From contig CP137684.1 of the NCBI GenBank assembly GCA_037976565.1, forward strand, positions 23,983,010 through 24,047,009: a stretch of DNA of 64,000 nucleotides. Direction: 5' to 3'. The position numbers were made by a program, and so were the translations under genes. Positions 32,402-46,801 of the stretch are shown in pieces (within the stretch, counting starts at the first letter, position 1; each line of letters begins with the position of its first letter). The DNA is from Mesocentrotus franciscanus. Lineage: Eukaryota; Echinodermata; Echinoidea; Camarodonta; Strongylocentrotidae. A model generated the notes under the pieces. The model was not told the origin of the DNA, searched no databases, and saw nothing but the letters and a program-made list of their open reading frames with translations.

Positions 32402-33174
32402 CTGTGCAAATTGAGTTCGAAAGAGATGAGAATAACATTTCATTTTTGACAAATATATTTTCATTTGGCGGATAACAGGAAAATCAAGAGACAAAACTGG
32501 CATTTTAAATGCAAATAAAGACAGTTTTAATTGAATTAGTTCATTTGTAAAGCCTTTAAAACATTATTTAAATGAAACAAATCAACTAAGTATCTCTTTT
32601 AATGTTTGTATCTTTTTAAAAAACGAGGCCTTAGCAAGAAAATAGATTTTGGAAAAAAAATCTCATCGTCTCAAAAACTTAGTGTGCCCCTGTCAGACTA
32701 AAAGGGTTACTGAAGCAAATTCCTTTCATTCGGGGTGAAATGAATGTGAAAATAGACACCGCAGCGCCACAAATTGATTCGCTATAATCATGAAACTCCA
32801 TACCAGTCTTATCTTACTTGAAAACAAATCATTATTAATAAAGATCGTTGTGGTAATCACAATTTCAAATCTGTTCTGAAAAGTACCATGCACTCCCGTT
32901 TTCCATTTGTCTACTCGAAGTTGGGAAAAGCGTAGTTTCTTTCATTATTGCACCAATAGGTGAGACACCCTAACATCGTTTGTCTGTACTTTCATTCCTG
33001 TTGACTCTGAATTATGAAAAAACGTCAAGATTCTCCTCACCAAAGACTTAAGGTTTCTTTCTTTGTTTCTTGTTCGCTCCTTATCTACAATGTCTTGATG
33101 AGCAAGGTGCAATTGCTTTACAAAAAAATGTCTACGAATATAGGTATGTCAATCGCTTTGACTGTGTATCTTAC

Positions 33175-33288
33175 TTGTTTCGCACATAGTCCCAGTATAG
33201 CCCAGTACGCAGGCACAAGTGTAAGTGTTCACTCCATCAGTACAAGTTCCTCCATTCATACAAGGATCAGGAGTACAATCGTCGATAT
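33175..33288 (-). CDS. EGF exon, unit 3
   Basis: Same peptide, Tyr codon TAC; first unit with the full-length 5' intron border (gacgag type). Confidence 0.92.
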
Positions 33289-34079
33289 CTGTGCAAATTG
33301 AGTTCCAAAGACAATAAATGGGATAAAAGAGACGAGAATAACATTTCATTTTTGACAAATATATTTTCATTTGGCGGATAACAGGAAAATCAAGAGACAA
33401 AACTGGCATTTTAAATGCAAATAAAGACAGTTTTAATTGAATTAGTTCATTTGTAAAGCCTTTAAAACATTATTTAAATGAAACAAATCAACTAAGTATC
33501 TCTTTAAATGTTTGTATCTTTTTAAAAAACGAGGCCTTAGCAAGAAAATAGATTTTGGAAAAAAAATCTCATCGTCTCACAAAACTTAGTGTGCCCCTGT
33601 CAGACTAAAAGGGTTACTGAAGCAAATTCCTTTCATTCGGGGGTGAAATGAATGTGAAAATAGACACCGCAGCGCCACAAATTGATTCGCTATAATCATG
33701 AAACTCCATACCAGTCTTATCTTGAAAACAAATCATTATTAATAAAGATCGTTGTGGTAATCACAATTTCAAATCTGTTCTGAAAAGTGCCATGCACTCC
33801 CGTTTTCCATTTGTCTACTCGAAGTTGGGAAAAGCGTAGTTTTTTCATTATTGCACCGATAGGTGAGACACCCTAACATCGTTTGTCTGTACTTTCATTC
33901 CGGTTGACTCTGAATTATGAAAAACGTTCAAGATTCTCCTCACCAAAGACTTAAGGTTTCTTTCTTTTAGTTTCTTGTTCGCTCCTTATCTACAATGTCT
34001 TGATGAGCAAGGTGCAATTGCTTTACAAAAAAATATCTACGAATATAGGTATGTCAATCGCTTTGACTGTGTATCTTAC

Positions 34080-34193
34080 TTGTTTCGCACATAGTCCCAG
34101 TATAGCCCAGTACGCAGGCACAAGTGTAAGTGTTCACTCCATCAGTACAAGTTCCTCCATTCATACAAGGATCAGGAGTACAATCGTCGATAT
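34080..34193 (-). CDS. EGF exon, unit 4
   Basis: Same peptide, TAC, gacgag border; carries the tatctacg variant downstream of the donor. Confidence 0.92.
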
Positions 34194-34978
34194 CTGTGCA
34201 AATTGAGTTCCAAAGACAATAAATGGGATAAAAGAGACGAGAATAACATTTCATTTTGACAAATATATTTTCATTTGGCGGATAACAGGAAAATCAAGAG
34301 ACAAAACTGGCATTTTAAATGCAAATAAAGACAGTTTTAATTGAATTAGTTCATTTGTAAAGCCTTTAAAACATTATTTAAATGAAACAAATCAACTAAG
34401 TATCTCTGTTAATGTTTGTATCTTTTAAAAACGAGGCCTTAGCAAGAAAATAGATTTTGGAAAAAAATCTCGTCTCACAAAACTTAGTGTGCCCCTGTCA
34501 GACTAAAAGGGTTACTGAAGCAAATTCCTTTCATTCGGGGTGAAATGAATGTGAAAATAGACACCGCAGCGCCACAAATTGATTCGCTATCATCATGAAA
34601 CTCCATACCAGTCTTATCTAACTTGAAAACAAATCATTATTAATAAAGATCGTTGTGGTAATCACAATTTCAAATCTGTTCTAAAAAGTACCATGCACTC
34701 CCGTTTTTCATTTGTCTACTCGAAGTTGGGAAAAGCGTAGTTTCTTTCATTATTGCAAATAGGTAAGACACCCTAATATCGTTTGTCTGTTCTTTCATTC
34801 CTGTTGACTCTGAATTATGAAAAAACGTCCAAGATTCTCCTCACCAAAGACTTAAGGTTTCTTTCTTTTTAGTTTCTTGTTCGCTCCTTATCTACAATGT
34901 CTTGATGAGCAAGGTGCAATTGCTTTAAAAAAAATGTACGAATATAGGTATGTCAATCGCTTTGACTGTGTATCTTAC

Positions 34979-35092
34979 TTGTTTCGCACATAGTCCCAGT
35001 ATAGCCCAGTACGCAGGCACAAGTGTAAGTGTTCACTCCATCAGTACAAGTTCCTCCATTCATACAAGGATCAGGAGTACAATCGTCGATAT
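34979..35092 (-). CDS. EGF exon, unit 5
   Basis: Same peptide, TAC; 5' intron border shortened to gttcgaaaggatgag, resembling unit 2. Confidence 0.92.
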
Positions 35093-35864
35093 CTGTGCAA
35101 ATTGAGTTCGAAAGGATGAGAATAACATTTCATTTTTTGACAAATATATTTTTATTTGGCGGATAACAGGAAAATCAAGATACAAAACTGGCATTTTAAA
35201 TGCAAATAAAGACAGTTTTTAATTGAATTAGTTCATTTGTAAAGCCTTTAAAACATTATTTAAATGAAACAAATCAACTAAGTATCTCTTTTAATGTTTG
35301 TATCTTTTAAAAACGAGGCCTTAGCAAGAAAATAGATTTTGGAAAAAATCTCATCGTCTCACAAAACTTAGTGTGCCCCTGTCAGACTAAAAGGGTTACT
35401 GAAGCAAATTCCTTTCATTCGGGGTGAAATGAATGTGAAAATAGACACCGCAGCGCCACAAATTGAATCGCTATAATCATGAAACTCCATACCAGTCTTA
35501 TCTTACTTGAAAACAAATCATTATTAATAAAGATCGTTGTGGTAATCACAATTTCAAATCTGTTCTGAAAAGTACCATGCACTCCGTTTTCCATTTGTCT
35601 ACTCGAAGTTGGGAAAAGCGTAGTTTTTTCATTATTGCACCAATAGGTGAGACACCCTAACATCGTTTGTCTGTACTTTCATTCCGGTTGACTCTGAATT
35701 ATGAAAAAACGTTCAAGATTCTCCTCACCAAAGACTTAAGGTTTCTTTCTTTTAGTTTCTTGTTCGCTCCTTATCTACAATGTCTTGATGAGCAAGGTGC
35801 AATTGCTTTACAAAAAAATATCTACGAATATAGGTATGTCAATCGCTTTGACTGTGTATCTTAC

Positions 35865-35978
35865 TTGTTTCGCACATAGTCCCAGTATAGCCCAGTACGC
35901 AGGCACAAGTGTAAGTGTTCACTCCATCAGTACAAGTTCCTCCATTCATACAAGGATCAGGAGTACAATCGTCGATAT
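35865..35978 (-). CDS. EGF exon, unit 6
   Basis: Same peptide, TAC, gacgag border, tatctacg variant as in unit 4. Confidence 0.92.
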
Positions 35979-36771
35979 CTGTGCAAATTGAGTTCCAAAG
36001 ACAATAAATGGGATAAAAGAGACGAGAATAACATTTCATTTTTGACAAATATATTTTCATTTGGCGGATAACAGGAAAATCAAGAGACAAAACTGGCATT
36101 TTAAATGCAAATAAAGACAGTTTTAATTGAATTAGTTCATTTGTAAAGCCTTTAAAACATTATTTAAATGAAACAAATCAACTAAGTATCTCTTTTAATG
36201 TTTGTATCTTTTTAAAAAACGAGGCCTTAGCAAGAAAATAGATTTTGGAAAAAAAATCTCATCGTCTCAAAAAACTTAGTGTGCCCCTGTCAGACTAAAA
36301 GGGTTACTGAAGCAAATTCCTTTCATTCGGGGGTGAAATGAATGTGAAAATAGACACCGCAGCGCCAAAAATTGAATCGCTATCATCATGAAACTTCATA
36401 CCAGTCTTATCTTACTTGAAAACAAATCATTATTAATAAAGATCGTTGTGGTAATCACAATTTCAAATCTGTTCTGAAAAGTACCATGCACTCCCGTTTT
36501 CCATGTCTACTCGAAGTTGGGAAAAGCGTAGTTTCTTTCATTATTGCACCAATAGGTGAGACACCCTAACATCGTTTGTCTGTACTTTCATTCCTGTTGA
36601 CTCTGAATTATGAAAAAACGTCAAGATTCTCCTCACCAAAGACTTAAGGTTTCTTTTTTTTAGTTTCTTGTTCGCTCCTTATCTACAATGTCTTGATGAG
36701 CAAGGTGCAATTGCTTTACAAAAAAAATGTACGAATATAGGTATGTCAATCGCTTTGACTGTGTATCTTAC

Positions 36772-36885
36772 TTGTTTCGCACATAGTCCCAGTATAGCCC
36801 AGTACGCAGGCACAAGTGTAAGTGTTCACTCCATCAGTACAAGTTCCTCCATTCATACAAGGATCAGGAGTACAATCGTCGATAT
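36772..36885 (-). CDS. EGF exon, unit 7
   Basis: Same peptide, TAC, gacgag border; 907 bases from unit 6. Confidence 0.92.
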
Positions 36886-37668
36886 CTGTGCAAATTGAGT
36901 TCCAAAGACAATAAATGGGATAAAAGAGACGAGAATAACATTTCATTTTTGACAAATATATTTTCATTTGGCGGATAACAGGAAAATCAAGAGACAAAAC
37001 TGGCATTTTAAATGCAAATAAAGACAGTTTTAATTGAATTAGTTCATTTGTAAAGCCTTTAAAACATTATTTAAATGAAACAAATCAACTAAGTATCTCT
37101 TTTAATGTTTGTATCTTTTTAAAAAACGAGGCCTTAGCAAGAAAATAGATTTTGGAAAAAAAATCTCATCGTCTCACAAAACTTAGTGTGCCCCTGTCAG
37201 ACTAAAAGGGTTACTGAAGCAAATTCCTTTCATTCGGGGGTGAAAATGACTGCAGCGCCACAAATTGATTCGCTATAATCATGAAACTCCATACCAGTCT
37301 TATCTTACTTGAAAACAAATCATTATTAATAAAGATCGTTGTGGTAATCACAATTTCAAATCTGTTCTGAAAAGTACCATGCACTCCCGTTTTCCATTTG
37401 TCTACTCGAAGTTGGGAAAAGCGTAGTTTCTTTCATTATTGCACCAATAGGTGAGACACCCTAAAATCGTTTGTCTGTACTTTCATTCCTGTTGACTCTG
37501 AATTATGAAAAAACGTTCAAGATTCTCCTCACCAAAGACTTAAGGTTTCTTTCTTTTAGTTTCTTGTTCGCTCCTTATCTACAATGTCTTGATGAGCAAG
37601 GTGCAATTGCTTTACAAAAAAAAATCTACGAATATAGGTATGTCAATCGCTTTGACTGTGTATCTTAC

Positions 37669-37782
37669 TTGTTTCGCACATAGTCCCAGTATAGCCCAGT
37701 ACGCAGGCACAAGTGTAAGTGTTCACTCCATCAGTACAAGTTCCTCCATTCATACAAGGATCAGGAGTACAATCGTCGATAT
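37669..37782 (-). CDS. EGF exon, unit 8
   Basis: Same peptide, TAC, gacgag border; the intron right of unit 7 lacks the atgtgaaaatag segment (near 37240). Confidence 0.92.
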
Positions 37783-38571
37783 CTGTGCAAATTGAGTTCC
37801 AAAGACAATAAATGGGATAAAAGAGACGAGAATAACATTTCATTTTTGACAAATATATTTTCATTTGGCGGATAACAGGAAAATCAAGAGACAAAACTGG
37901 CATTTTAAATGCAAATAAAGACAGTTTTAATTGAATTAGTTCATTTGTAAAGCCTTTAAACATTATTTAAATGAAACAAATCAACTAAGTATCTCTTTTA
38001 ATGTTTGTATCTTTTTAAAACGAGGCCTTAGCAAGAAAATAGATTTTGGAAAAAATCTCATCGTCTCACAAAAACTTAGTGTGCCCCTGTCAGACTAAAA
38101 GGGTTACTGAAGCAAATTCCTTTCATTCGGGGTGAAATGAATGTGAAAATAGACACCGCAGCGCCAAAATTGAATCGCTATCATCATGAAACTTCATACC
38201 AGTCTTATCTTACTTGAAAACAAATCATTATTAATAAAGATCGTTGTGATAATCACAATTTCAAATCTGTTCTGAAAAGTACCATGCACTCCCGTTTTCC
38301 ATATGTCTACTCGAAGTTGGGAAAAGCGTAGTTTCTTTCATTATTGCAACAATAGGTGAGACACCCTAACATCGTTTGTCTGTACTTTCATTCCTGTTGA
38401 CTCTGAATTATGAAAAAACGTCCAAGATTCTCCTCACCAAACACTTAAGGTTTCTTTTTTTTAGTTTCTTGTTCGCTCCTTATCTACAATGTCTTGATGA
38501 GCAAGGTGCAATTGCTTTACAAAAAAATGTACGAATATAGGTATGTCAATCGCTTTGACTGTGTATCTTAC

Positions 38572-38685
38572 TTGTTTCGCACATAGTCCCAGTATAGCCC
38601 AGTACGCAGGCACAAGTGTAAGTGTTCACTCCATCAGTACAAGTTCCTCCATTCATACAAGGATCAGGAGTACAATCGTCGATAT
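38572..38685 (-). CDS. EGF exon, unit 9
   Basis: Same peptide, TAC, gacgag border; 903 bases from unit 8. Confidence 0.92.
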
Positions 38686-39476
38686 CTGTGCAAATTGAGT
38701 TCCAAAGACAATAAATGGGATAAAAGAGACGAGAATAACATTTCATTTTTGACAAATATATTTTCATTTGGCGGATAACAGGAAAATCAAGAGACAAAAC
38801 TGGCATTTTAAATGCAAATAAAGACAGTTTTAATTGAATTAGTTCATTTGTAAAGCCTTTAAAACATTATTTAAATGAAACAAATCAACTAAGTATCTCT
38901 GTTAATGTTTGTATCTTTTTAAAAAACGAGGCCTTAGCAAGAAAATAGATTTTGGAAAAAAAATCTCATCGTCTCACAAAACTTAGTGTGCCCCTGTCAG
39001 ACTAAAAGGGTTACTGAAGCAAATTCCTTCATTCGGGGTGAAATGAATGTGAAAATAGACACCGCAGCGCCACAAATTGAATCGCTATAATCATGAAACT
39101 TCATACCAGTCTTATCTTACTTGAAAACAAATCATTATTAATAAAGATCGTTGTGATAATCACAATTTCAAATCTGTTCTGAAAAGTACCATGCACTCCC
39201 GTTTTCCATATGTCTACTCGAAGTTGGGAAAAGCGTAGTTTCTTTCATTATTGCAACAATAGGTGAGACACCCTAACATCGTTTGTCTGTACTTTCATTC
39301 CTGTTGACTCTGAATTAAAAAACGTTCAAGATTCTCCTCACCAAAGACTTAAGGTTTCTTTTTTTTAGTTTCTTGTTCGCTCCTTATCTACAATGTCTTG
39401 ATGAGCAAGGTGCGATTGCTTTACCAAAAAAATGTACGAATATAGGTATGTCAATCGCTTTGACTGTGTATCTTAC

Positions 39477-39590
39477 TTGTTTCGCACATAGTCCCAGTAT
39501 AGCCCAGTACGCAGGCACAAGTGTAAGTGTTCACTCCATCAGTACAAGTTCCTCCATTCATACAAGGATCAGGAGTACAATCGTCGATAT
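39477..39590 (-). CDS. EGF exon, unit 10
   Basis: Same peptide, TAC, gacgag border; 905 bases from unit 9. Confidence 0.92.
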
Positions 39591-40367
39591 CTGTGCAAAT
39601 TGAGTTCCAAAGACAATAAATGGGATAAAAGAGACGAGAATAACATTTCATTTTTGACAAATATATTTTCATTTGGCGGATAACAGGAAAATCAAGAGAC
39701 AAAACTGGCATTTTAAATGCAAATAAAGACAGTTTTAATTGAATTAGTTCATTTGTAAAGCCTTTAAAACATTATTTAAATGAAACAAATCAACTAAGTA
39801 TCTCTTTAATGTTTGTATCTTTTTAAAAACGAGGCCTTAGCAAGAAAATAGATTTTGGAAAAAAATCTCATCGTCTCACAAAACTTAGTGTGCCCCTGTC
39901 AGACTAAAAGGGTTACTGAAGCAAATTCCTTTCATTCGGGTGAAAATGACACTGCAGCGCCACAAATTGATTCGCTATAATCATGAAACTCCATACCAGT
40001 CTTATCTTACTTGAAAACAAATCATTATTAATAAAGATCGTTGTGGTAATCACAATTTCAAATCTGTTCTAAAAGTACCATGCACTCCCGTTTTCCATTT
40101 GTCTACTCGAAGTTGGGAAAAGCGTAGTTTCTTTCATTATTGCACCAATAGGTGAGACACCCTAACATCGTTTGTCTGTACTTTCATTCCTGTTGACTCT
40201 GAATTATGAAAAAACGTCAAGATTCTCCTCACCAAAGACTTAAGGTTTCTTTCTTTTTAGTTTCTTGTTTGCTCCTTATCTACAATGTCTTGATGAGCAA
40301 GGTGCAATTGCTTTAAAAAAAAATGTACGAATATAGGTATGTCAATCGCTTTGACTGTGTATCTTAC

Positions 40368-40481
40368 TTGTTTCGCACATAGTCCCAGTATAGCCCAGTA
40401 CGCAGGCACAAGTGTAAGTGTTCACTCCATCAGTACAAGTTCCTCCATTCATACAAGGATCAGGAGTACAATCGTCGATAT
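40368..40481 (-). CDS. EGF exon, unit 11
   Basis: Same peptide, TAC, gacgag border; spacing shortened to 891 by an intron deletion near 39945. Confidence 0.92.
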
Positions 40482-41270
40482 CTGTGCAAATTGAGTTCCA
40501 AAGACAATAAATGGGATAAAAGAGACGAGAATAACATTTCATTTTTGACAAATATATTTTCATTTGGCGGATAACAGGAAAATCAAGAGACAAAACTGGC
40601 ATTTTAAATGCAAATAAAGACAGTTTTAATTGAATTAGTTCATTTGTAAAGCCTTTAAAACATTATTTAAATGAAACAAATCAACTAAGTATCTCTTTTA
40701 ATGTTTGTATCTTTTTAAAAACGAGGCCTTAGCAAGAAAATAGATTTTGGAAAAAAAATCTCATCGTCTCACAAAACTTAGTGTGCCCCTGTCAGACTAA
40801 AAGGGTTACTGAAGCAAATTCCTTTCATTCGGGGGTGAAATGAATGTGAAAATAGACACCGCAGCGCCAAAAATTGAATCGCTATCATCATGAAACTTCA
40901 TACCAGTCTTATCTTACTTGAAAACAAATCATTATTAATAAAGATCGTTGTGATAATCACAATTTCAAATCTGTTCTGAAAAGTACCATGCACTCCCGTT
41001 TTCCATTTGTCTACTCGAAGTTGGGAAAAGCGTAGTTTCTTTCATTATTGCACCAATAGGTGAGACACCCTAACATCGTTTGTCTGTACTTTCATTCCTG
41101 TCGACTCTGAATTATGAAAACGTTCAAGATTCTCCTCACCAAAGACTTAAGGTTTCTTTTTAGTTTCTTGTTCGCTCCTTATCTACAATGTCTTGATGAG
41201 CAAGTTGCAATTGCTTTACAAAAAAATGTACGAATATAGGTATGTCAATCGCTTTGACTGTGTATCTTAC

Positions 41271-41384
41271 TTGTTTCGCACATAGTCCCAGTATAGCCCA
41301 GTACGCAGGCACAAGTGTAAGTGTTCACTCCATCAGTACAAGTTCCTCCATTCATACAAGGATCAGGAGTACAATCGTCGATAT
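41271..41384 (-). CDS. EGF exon, unit 12
   Basis: Same peptide, TAC, gacgag border; 903 bases from unit 11. Confidence 0.92.
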
Positions 41385-42164
41385 CTGTGCAAATTGAGTT
41401 CCAAAGACAATAAATGGGATAAAAGAGACGAGAATAACATTTCATTTTTGACAAATATATTTTCATTTGGCGGATAACAGGAAAATCAAGAGACAAAACT
41501 GGCATTTTAAATGCAAATAAAGACAGTTTTAATTGAATTAGTTCATTTGTAAAGCCTTTAAAACATTATTTAAATGAAACAAATCAACTAAGTATCTCTT
41601 TTAATGTTTGTATCTTTCTAAAAAACGAGGCCTTAGCAAGAAAATAGATTTTGGAAAAAAAATCTCATCGTCTCACAAAACTTAGTGTGCCCCTGTCAGA
41701 CTAAAAGGGTTACTGAAGCAAATTCCTTTCATTCGGGGGTGAAATGACTGCAGCGCCACAAATTGATTCGCTATAATCATGAAACTCCATACCAGTCTTA
41801 TCTTACTTGAAAACAAATCATTATTAATAAAGATCGTTGTGGTAATCACAATTTCAAATCTGTTCTGAAAAGTGCCATGCACTCCCGTTTTCCATTTGTC
41901 TACTCGAAGTTGGGAAAAGCGTAGTTTTTTCATTGTTGCACCAATAGGTGAGACACCCTAACATCGTTTGTCTGTACTTTCATTCCTGTTGACTCTGAAT
42001 TATGAAAAAACGTCCAAGATTCTCCTCACCAAAGACTTAAGGTTTCTTTCTTTTTAGTTTCTTGTTCGCTCCTTATCTACAATGTCTTGATGAGCAAGGT
42101 GCAATTGCTTTAAAAAAAAATGTACGAATATAGGTATGTCAATCGCTTTGACTGTGTATCTTAC

Positions 42165-42278
42165 TTGTTTCGCACATAGTCCCAGTATAGCCCAGTACGC
42201 AGGCACAAGTGTAAGTGTTCACTCCATCAGTACAAGTTCCTCCATTCATACAAGGATCAGGAGTACAATCGTCGATAT
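42165..42278 (-). CDS. EGF exon, unit 13
   Basis: Same peptide, TAC, gacgag border; spacing 894, with a gaaatgactgcag deletion near 41742 shared with the next intron. Confidence 0.92.
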
Positions 42279-43053
42279 CTGTGCAAATTGAGTTCCAAAG
42301 ACAATAAATGGGATAAAAGAGACGAGAATAACATTTCATTTTTGACAAATATATTTTCATTTGGCGGATAACAGGAAAATCAAGAGACAAAACTGGCATT
42401 TTAAATGCAAATAAAGACAGTTTTAATTGAATTAGTTCATTTGTAAAGCCTTTAAAACATTATTTAAATGAAACAAATCAACTAAGTATCTCTTTAATGT
42501 TTGTATCTTTTAAAAACGAGGCCTTAGCAAGAAAATAGATTTTGGAAAAAAATCTCATCGTCTCACAAAACTTAGTGTGCCCCTGTCAGACTAAAAGGGT
42601 TACTGAAGCAAATTCCTTTCATTCGGGGGTGAAATGACTGCAGCGCCACAAATTGATTCGCTATAATCATGAAACTCCATACCAGTCTTATCTTACTTGA
42701 AAACAAATCATTATTAATAAAGATCGTTGTGGTAATCACAATTTCAAATCTGTTCTGAAAAGTACCATGCACTCCCGTTTTCCATTTGTCTACTCGAAGT
42801 TGGGAAAAGCGTAGTTTTTTCATTATTGCACCAATAGGTGAGACACCCTAACATCGTTTGTCTGTACTTTCATTCCGGTTGACTCTGAATTATGAAAAAA
42901 CGTTCAAGATTCTCCTCACCAAAGACTTAAGGTTTCTTTCTTTTTAGTTTCTTGTTCGCTCCTTATTTACAATGTCTTGATGAGCAAGGTGCAATTGCTT
43001 TTAAAAAAATGTACGAATATAGGTATGTCAATCGCTTTGACTGTGTATCTTAC

Positions 43054-43167
43054 TTGTTTCGCACATAGTCCCAGTATAGCCCAGTACGCAGGCACAAGTA
43101 TAAGTGTTCACTCCATCAGTACAAGTTCCTCCATTCATACAAGGATCAGGAGTACAATCGTCGATAT
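43054..43167 (-). CDS. EGF exon, unit 14
   Basis: Same peptide but Tyr codon TAT, isolated among TAC neighbours; gacgag border; shares the intron deletion of unit 13. Confidence 0.92.
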
Positions 43168-43964
43168 CTGTGCAAATTGAGTTCCAAAGACAATAAATGG
43201 GATAAAAGAGACGAGAATAACATTTCATTTTTGACAAATATATTTTCATTTGGCGGATAACAGGAAAATCAAGAGACAAAACTGGCATTTTAAATGCAAA
43301 TAAAGACAGTTTTAATTGAATTAGTTCATTTGTAAAGCTTTTAAAACATTATTTAAATGAAACAAATCAAGTAAGTATCTTTTTTAATGTTTGTATCTTT
43401 TTAAAAACGAGGCCTTAGCAAGAAAATATTTTTTGGAAAAAAAATCTCATCGTCTCACAAAACTTAGTGTGCCCCTGTCAGACTAAAAGGGTTACTGAAG
43501 CAAATTCCTTTCATTCGGGGGTGAAATGAATGTGAAAATAGACACTGCAGCGCCACAAATTGAATCGCTATAATCATGAAACTTCATACCAGTCTTATCT
43601 TACTTGAAAACAAATCATTATTAATAAAGATCGTTGTGGTAATCACAATTTCAAATCTGTTCTGAAAAGTACCATGCACTCCCGTTTTCCATTTGTCTAC
43701 TCGAAGTTGGGAAAAGCGTAGTTTCTTTCATTATTGCACCAATAGGTGAGACACCCTAACATCGTTTGTCTGTACTTTCATTCCTGTTGACTCTGAATTA
43801 TGAAAAAACGTCCAAGATTCTCCTCACCAAACACTTAAGGTTTCTTTTTTTTAGTTTCTTGTTCGCTCCTTATCTACAATGTCTTGATGAGCAAGGTGCA
43901 ATTGCTTTACAAAAAATGTACGAATATAGGTATGTATGTCAATCGCTTTGACTGTGTATCTTAC

Positions 43965-44078
43965 TTGTTTCGCACATAGTCCCAGTATAGCCCAGTACGC
44001 AGGCACAAGTGTAAGTGTTCACTCCATCAGTACAAGTTCCTCCATTCATACAAGGATCAGGAGTACAATCGTCGATAT
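43965..44078 (-). CDS. EGF exon, unit 15
   Basis: Same peptide, TAC, gacgag border; extra atgt repeat beside the donor-side intron (43931). Confidence 0.92.
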
Positions 44079-44871
44079 CTGTGCAAATTGAGTTCCAAAG
44101 ACAATAAATGGGATAAAAGAGACGAGAATAACATTTCATTTTTGACAAATATATTTTCATTTGGCGGATAACAGGAAAATCAAGAGACAAAACTGGCATT
44201 TTAAATGCAAATAAAGACAGTTTTAATTGAATTAGTTCATTTGTAAAGCTTTTGAAACATTATTTGAATGAAACAAATCAAGTAAGTATCTCTTTTAATG
44301 TTTGTATCTTTCTAAAAAACGAGGCCTTAGCAAGAAAATAGATTTTGGAAAAAAATCTCATCGTCTCACAAAACTTAGTGTGCCCCTGTCAGACTAAAAG
44401 GGTTACTGAAGCAAATTCCTTTCATTCGGGGGTGAAATGAATGTGAAAATAGACACCGCAGCGCCACAAATTAAATCGCTATAATCATGAAACTTCATAC
44501 CAGTCTTATCTTACTTGAAAACAAATCATTATTAATAAAGATCGTTGTGGTAATCACAATTTCAAATCTGTTCTGAAAAGTACCATGCACTCCCGTTTTC
44601 CATTTGTCTACTCGAAGTTGGGAAAAGCGTAGTTTCTTTCATTATTGCACCAATAGGTGAGACACCCTAAAATCGTTTGTCTGTACTTTCATTCCTGTTG
44701 ACTCTGAATTATGAAAAACGTCCAAGATTCTCCTCACCAAAGACTTAAGGTTTCTTTCTTTTAGTTTCTTGTTCGCTCCTTATCTACAATGTCTTGATGA
44801 GCAAGTTGCAATTGCTTTACAAAAAAATGTACGAATATAGGTATGTCAATCGCTTTGACTGTGTATCTTAC

Positions 44872-44985
44872 TTGTTTCGCACATAGTCCCAGTATAGCCC
44901 AGTACGCAGGCACAAGTGTAAGTGTTCACTCCATCAGTACAAGTTCCTCCATTCATACAAGGATCAGGAGTACAATCGTCGATAT
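44872..44985 (-). CDS. EGF exon, unit 16
   Basis: Same peptide, TAC, gacgag border but already with the gtcaaatat intron variant typical of later units. Confidence 0.92.
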
Positions 44986-45777
44986 CTGTGCAAATTGAGT
45001 TCCAAAGACAATAAATGGGATAAAAGAGACGAGAATAACATTTCATTTTGTCAAATATATTTTCATTTGGCGGATAACAGGAAAATCAAGAGACAAAACT
45101 GGCATTTTAAATGCAAATAAAGACAGTTTTAATTGAATTAGTTCATTTGTAAAGCTTTTAATACATTATTTAAATGAAACAAATCAAGTAAGTATCTCTT
45201 TTAATGTTTGTATCTTTTTAAAAACGAGGCCTTAGCAAGAAAATAGATTTTGGAAAAAAATCTCATCGTCTCACAAAACTTAGTGTGCCCCTGTCAGACT
45301 AAAAGGGTTACTGAAGCAAATTCCTTTCATTCGGGGGTGAAATGAATGTGAAAATAGACACTGCAGCGCCACAAATTGAATCGCTATAATCATGAAACTT
45401 CATACCAGTCTTATCTTACTTGAAAACAAATCATTATTAATAAAGATCGTTGTGGTAATCACAATTTCAAATCTGTTCTGAAAAGTACCATGCACTCCCG
45501 TTTTCCATTTGTCTACTCGAAGTTGGGAAAAGCGTAGTTTCTTTCATTATTGCACCAATAGGTGAGACACCCTAACATCGTTTGTCTGTACTTTCATTCC
45601 TGTCGACTCTGAATTATGAAAAAACGTCCAAGATTCTCCTCACCAAAGACTTAAGGTTTCTTTTTTTTAGTTTCTTGTTCGCTCCTTATCTACAATGTCT
45701 TGATGAGCAAGGTGCGATTGCTTTACAAAAAATGTACGAATATAGGGTATGTCAATCGCTTTGACTGTGTATCTTAC

Positions 45778-45891
45778 TTGTTTCGCACATAGTCCCAGTA
45801 TAGCCCAGTACGCAGGCACAAGTGTAAGTGTTCACTCCATCAGTACAAGTTCCTCCATTCATACAAGGATCAGGAGTACAATCGTCGATAT
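45778..45891 (-). CDS. EGF exon, unit 17
   Basis: Same peptide, TAC; first unit with the gaccag border. Confidence 0.92.
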
Positions 45892-46687
45892 CTGTGCAAA
45901 TTGAGTTCCAAAGACAATAAATGGGATAAAGAGACCAGAATAACATTTCATTTTTGTCAAATATATTTTCATTTGGCGGATAACAGGAAAATCAAGAGAC
46001 AAAACTGGCATTTTAAATGCAAATAAAGACAGTTTTAATTGAATTAGTTCATTTGTAAAGCTTTTAATACATTATTTAAATGAAACACTTCAAGTAAGTA
46101 TCTCTTTTAATGTTTGTATCTTTATAAAAACGAGGCCTTAGCAAGAAAATAGATTTTGGAAAAAAATCTCATCGTCTCACAAAACTTAGTGTGCCCCTGT
46201 CAGACTAAAAGGGTTACTGAAGCAAATTCCTTTCATTCGGGGTGAAATGAATGTGAAAATAGACACCGCAGCGCCAAAATTGAATCGCTATAATCATGAA
46301 ACTTCATACCAGTCTTATCTTACTTGAAAACAAATCATTATTAATAAAGATCGTTGTGGTAATCACAATTTCAAATCTGTTCTGAAAAGTACCATGCACT
46401 CCCGTTTTCCATTTGTCTACTCGAAGTTGGGAAAAGCGTAGTTTCTTTCATTATTGCACCAATAGGTGAGACACCCTAACATCGTTTGTCTGTACTTTCA
46501 TTCCTGTCGACTCTGAATTATGAAAAAACGTCCAAGATTCTCCTCACCAAAGACTTAAGGTTTCTTTCTTTTTAGTTTCTTGTTCGCTCCTTATCTACAA
46601 TGTCTTGATGAGCAAGGTGCAATTGCTTTACCAAAAAATGTACGAATATAGGTACTGTATGTCAATCGCTTTGACTGTGTATCTTAC

Positions 46688-46801
46688 TTGTTTCGCACAT
46701 AGTCCCAGTATAGCCCAGTACGCAGGCACAAGTGTAAGTGTTCACTCCATCAGTACAAGTTCCTCCATTCATACAAGGATCAGGAGTACAATCGTCGATA
46801 T
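46688..46801 (-). CDS. EGF exon, unit 18
   Basis: Same peptide, TAC, gaccag border; ggtactgtatg variant downstream of the donor, also in units 32 and 36. Confidence 0.92.
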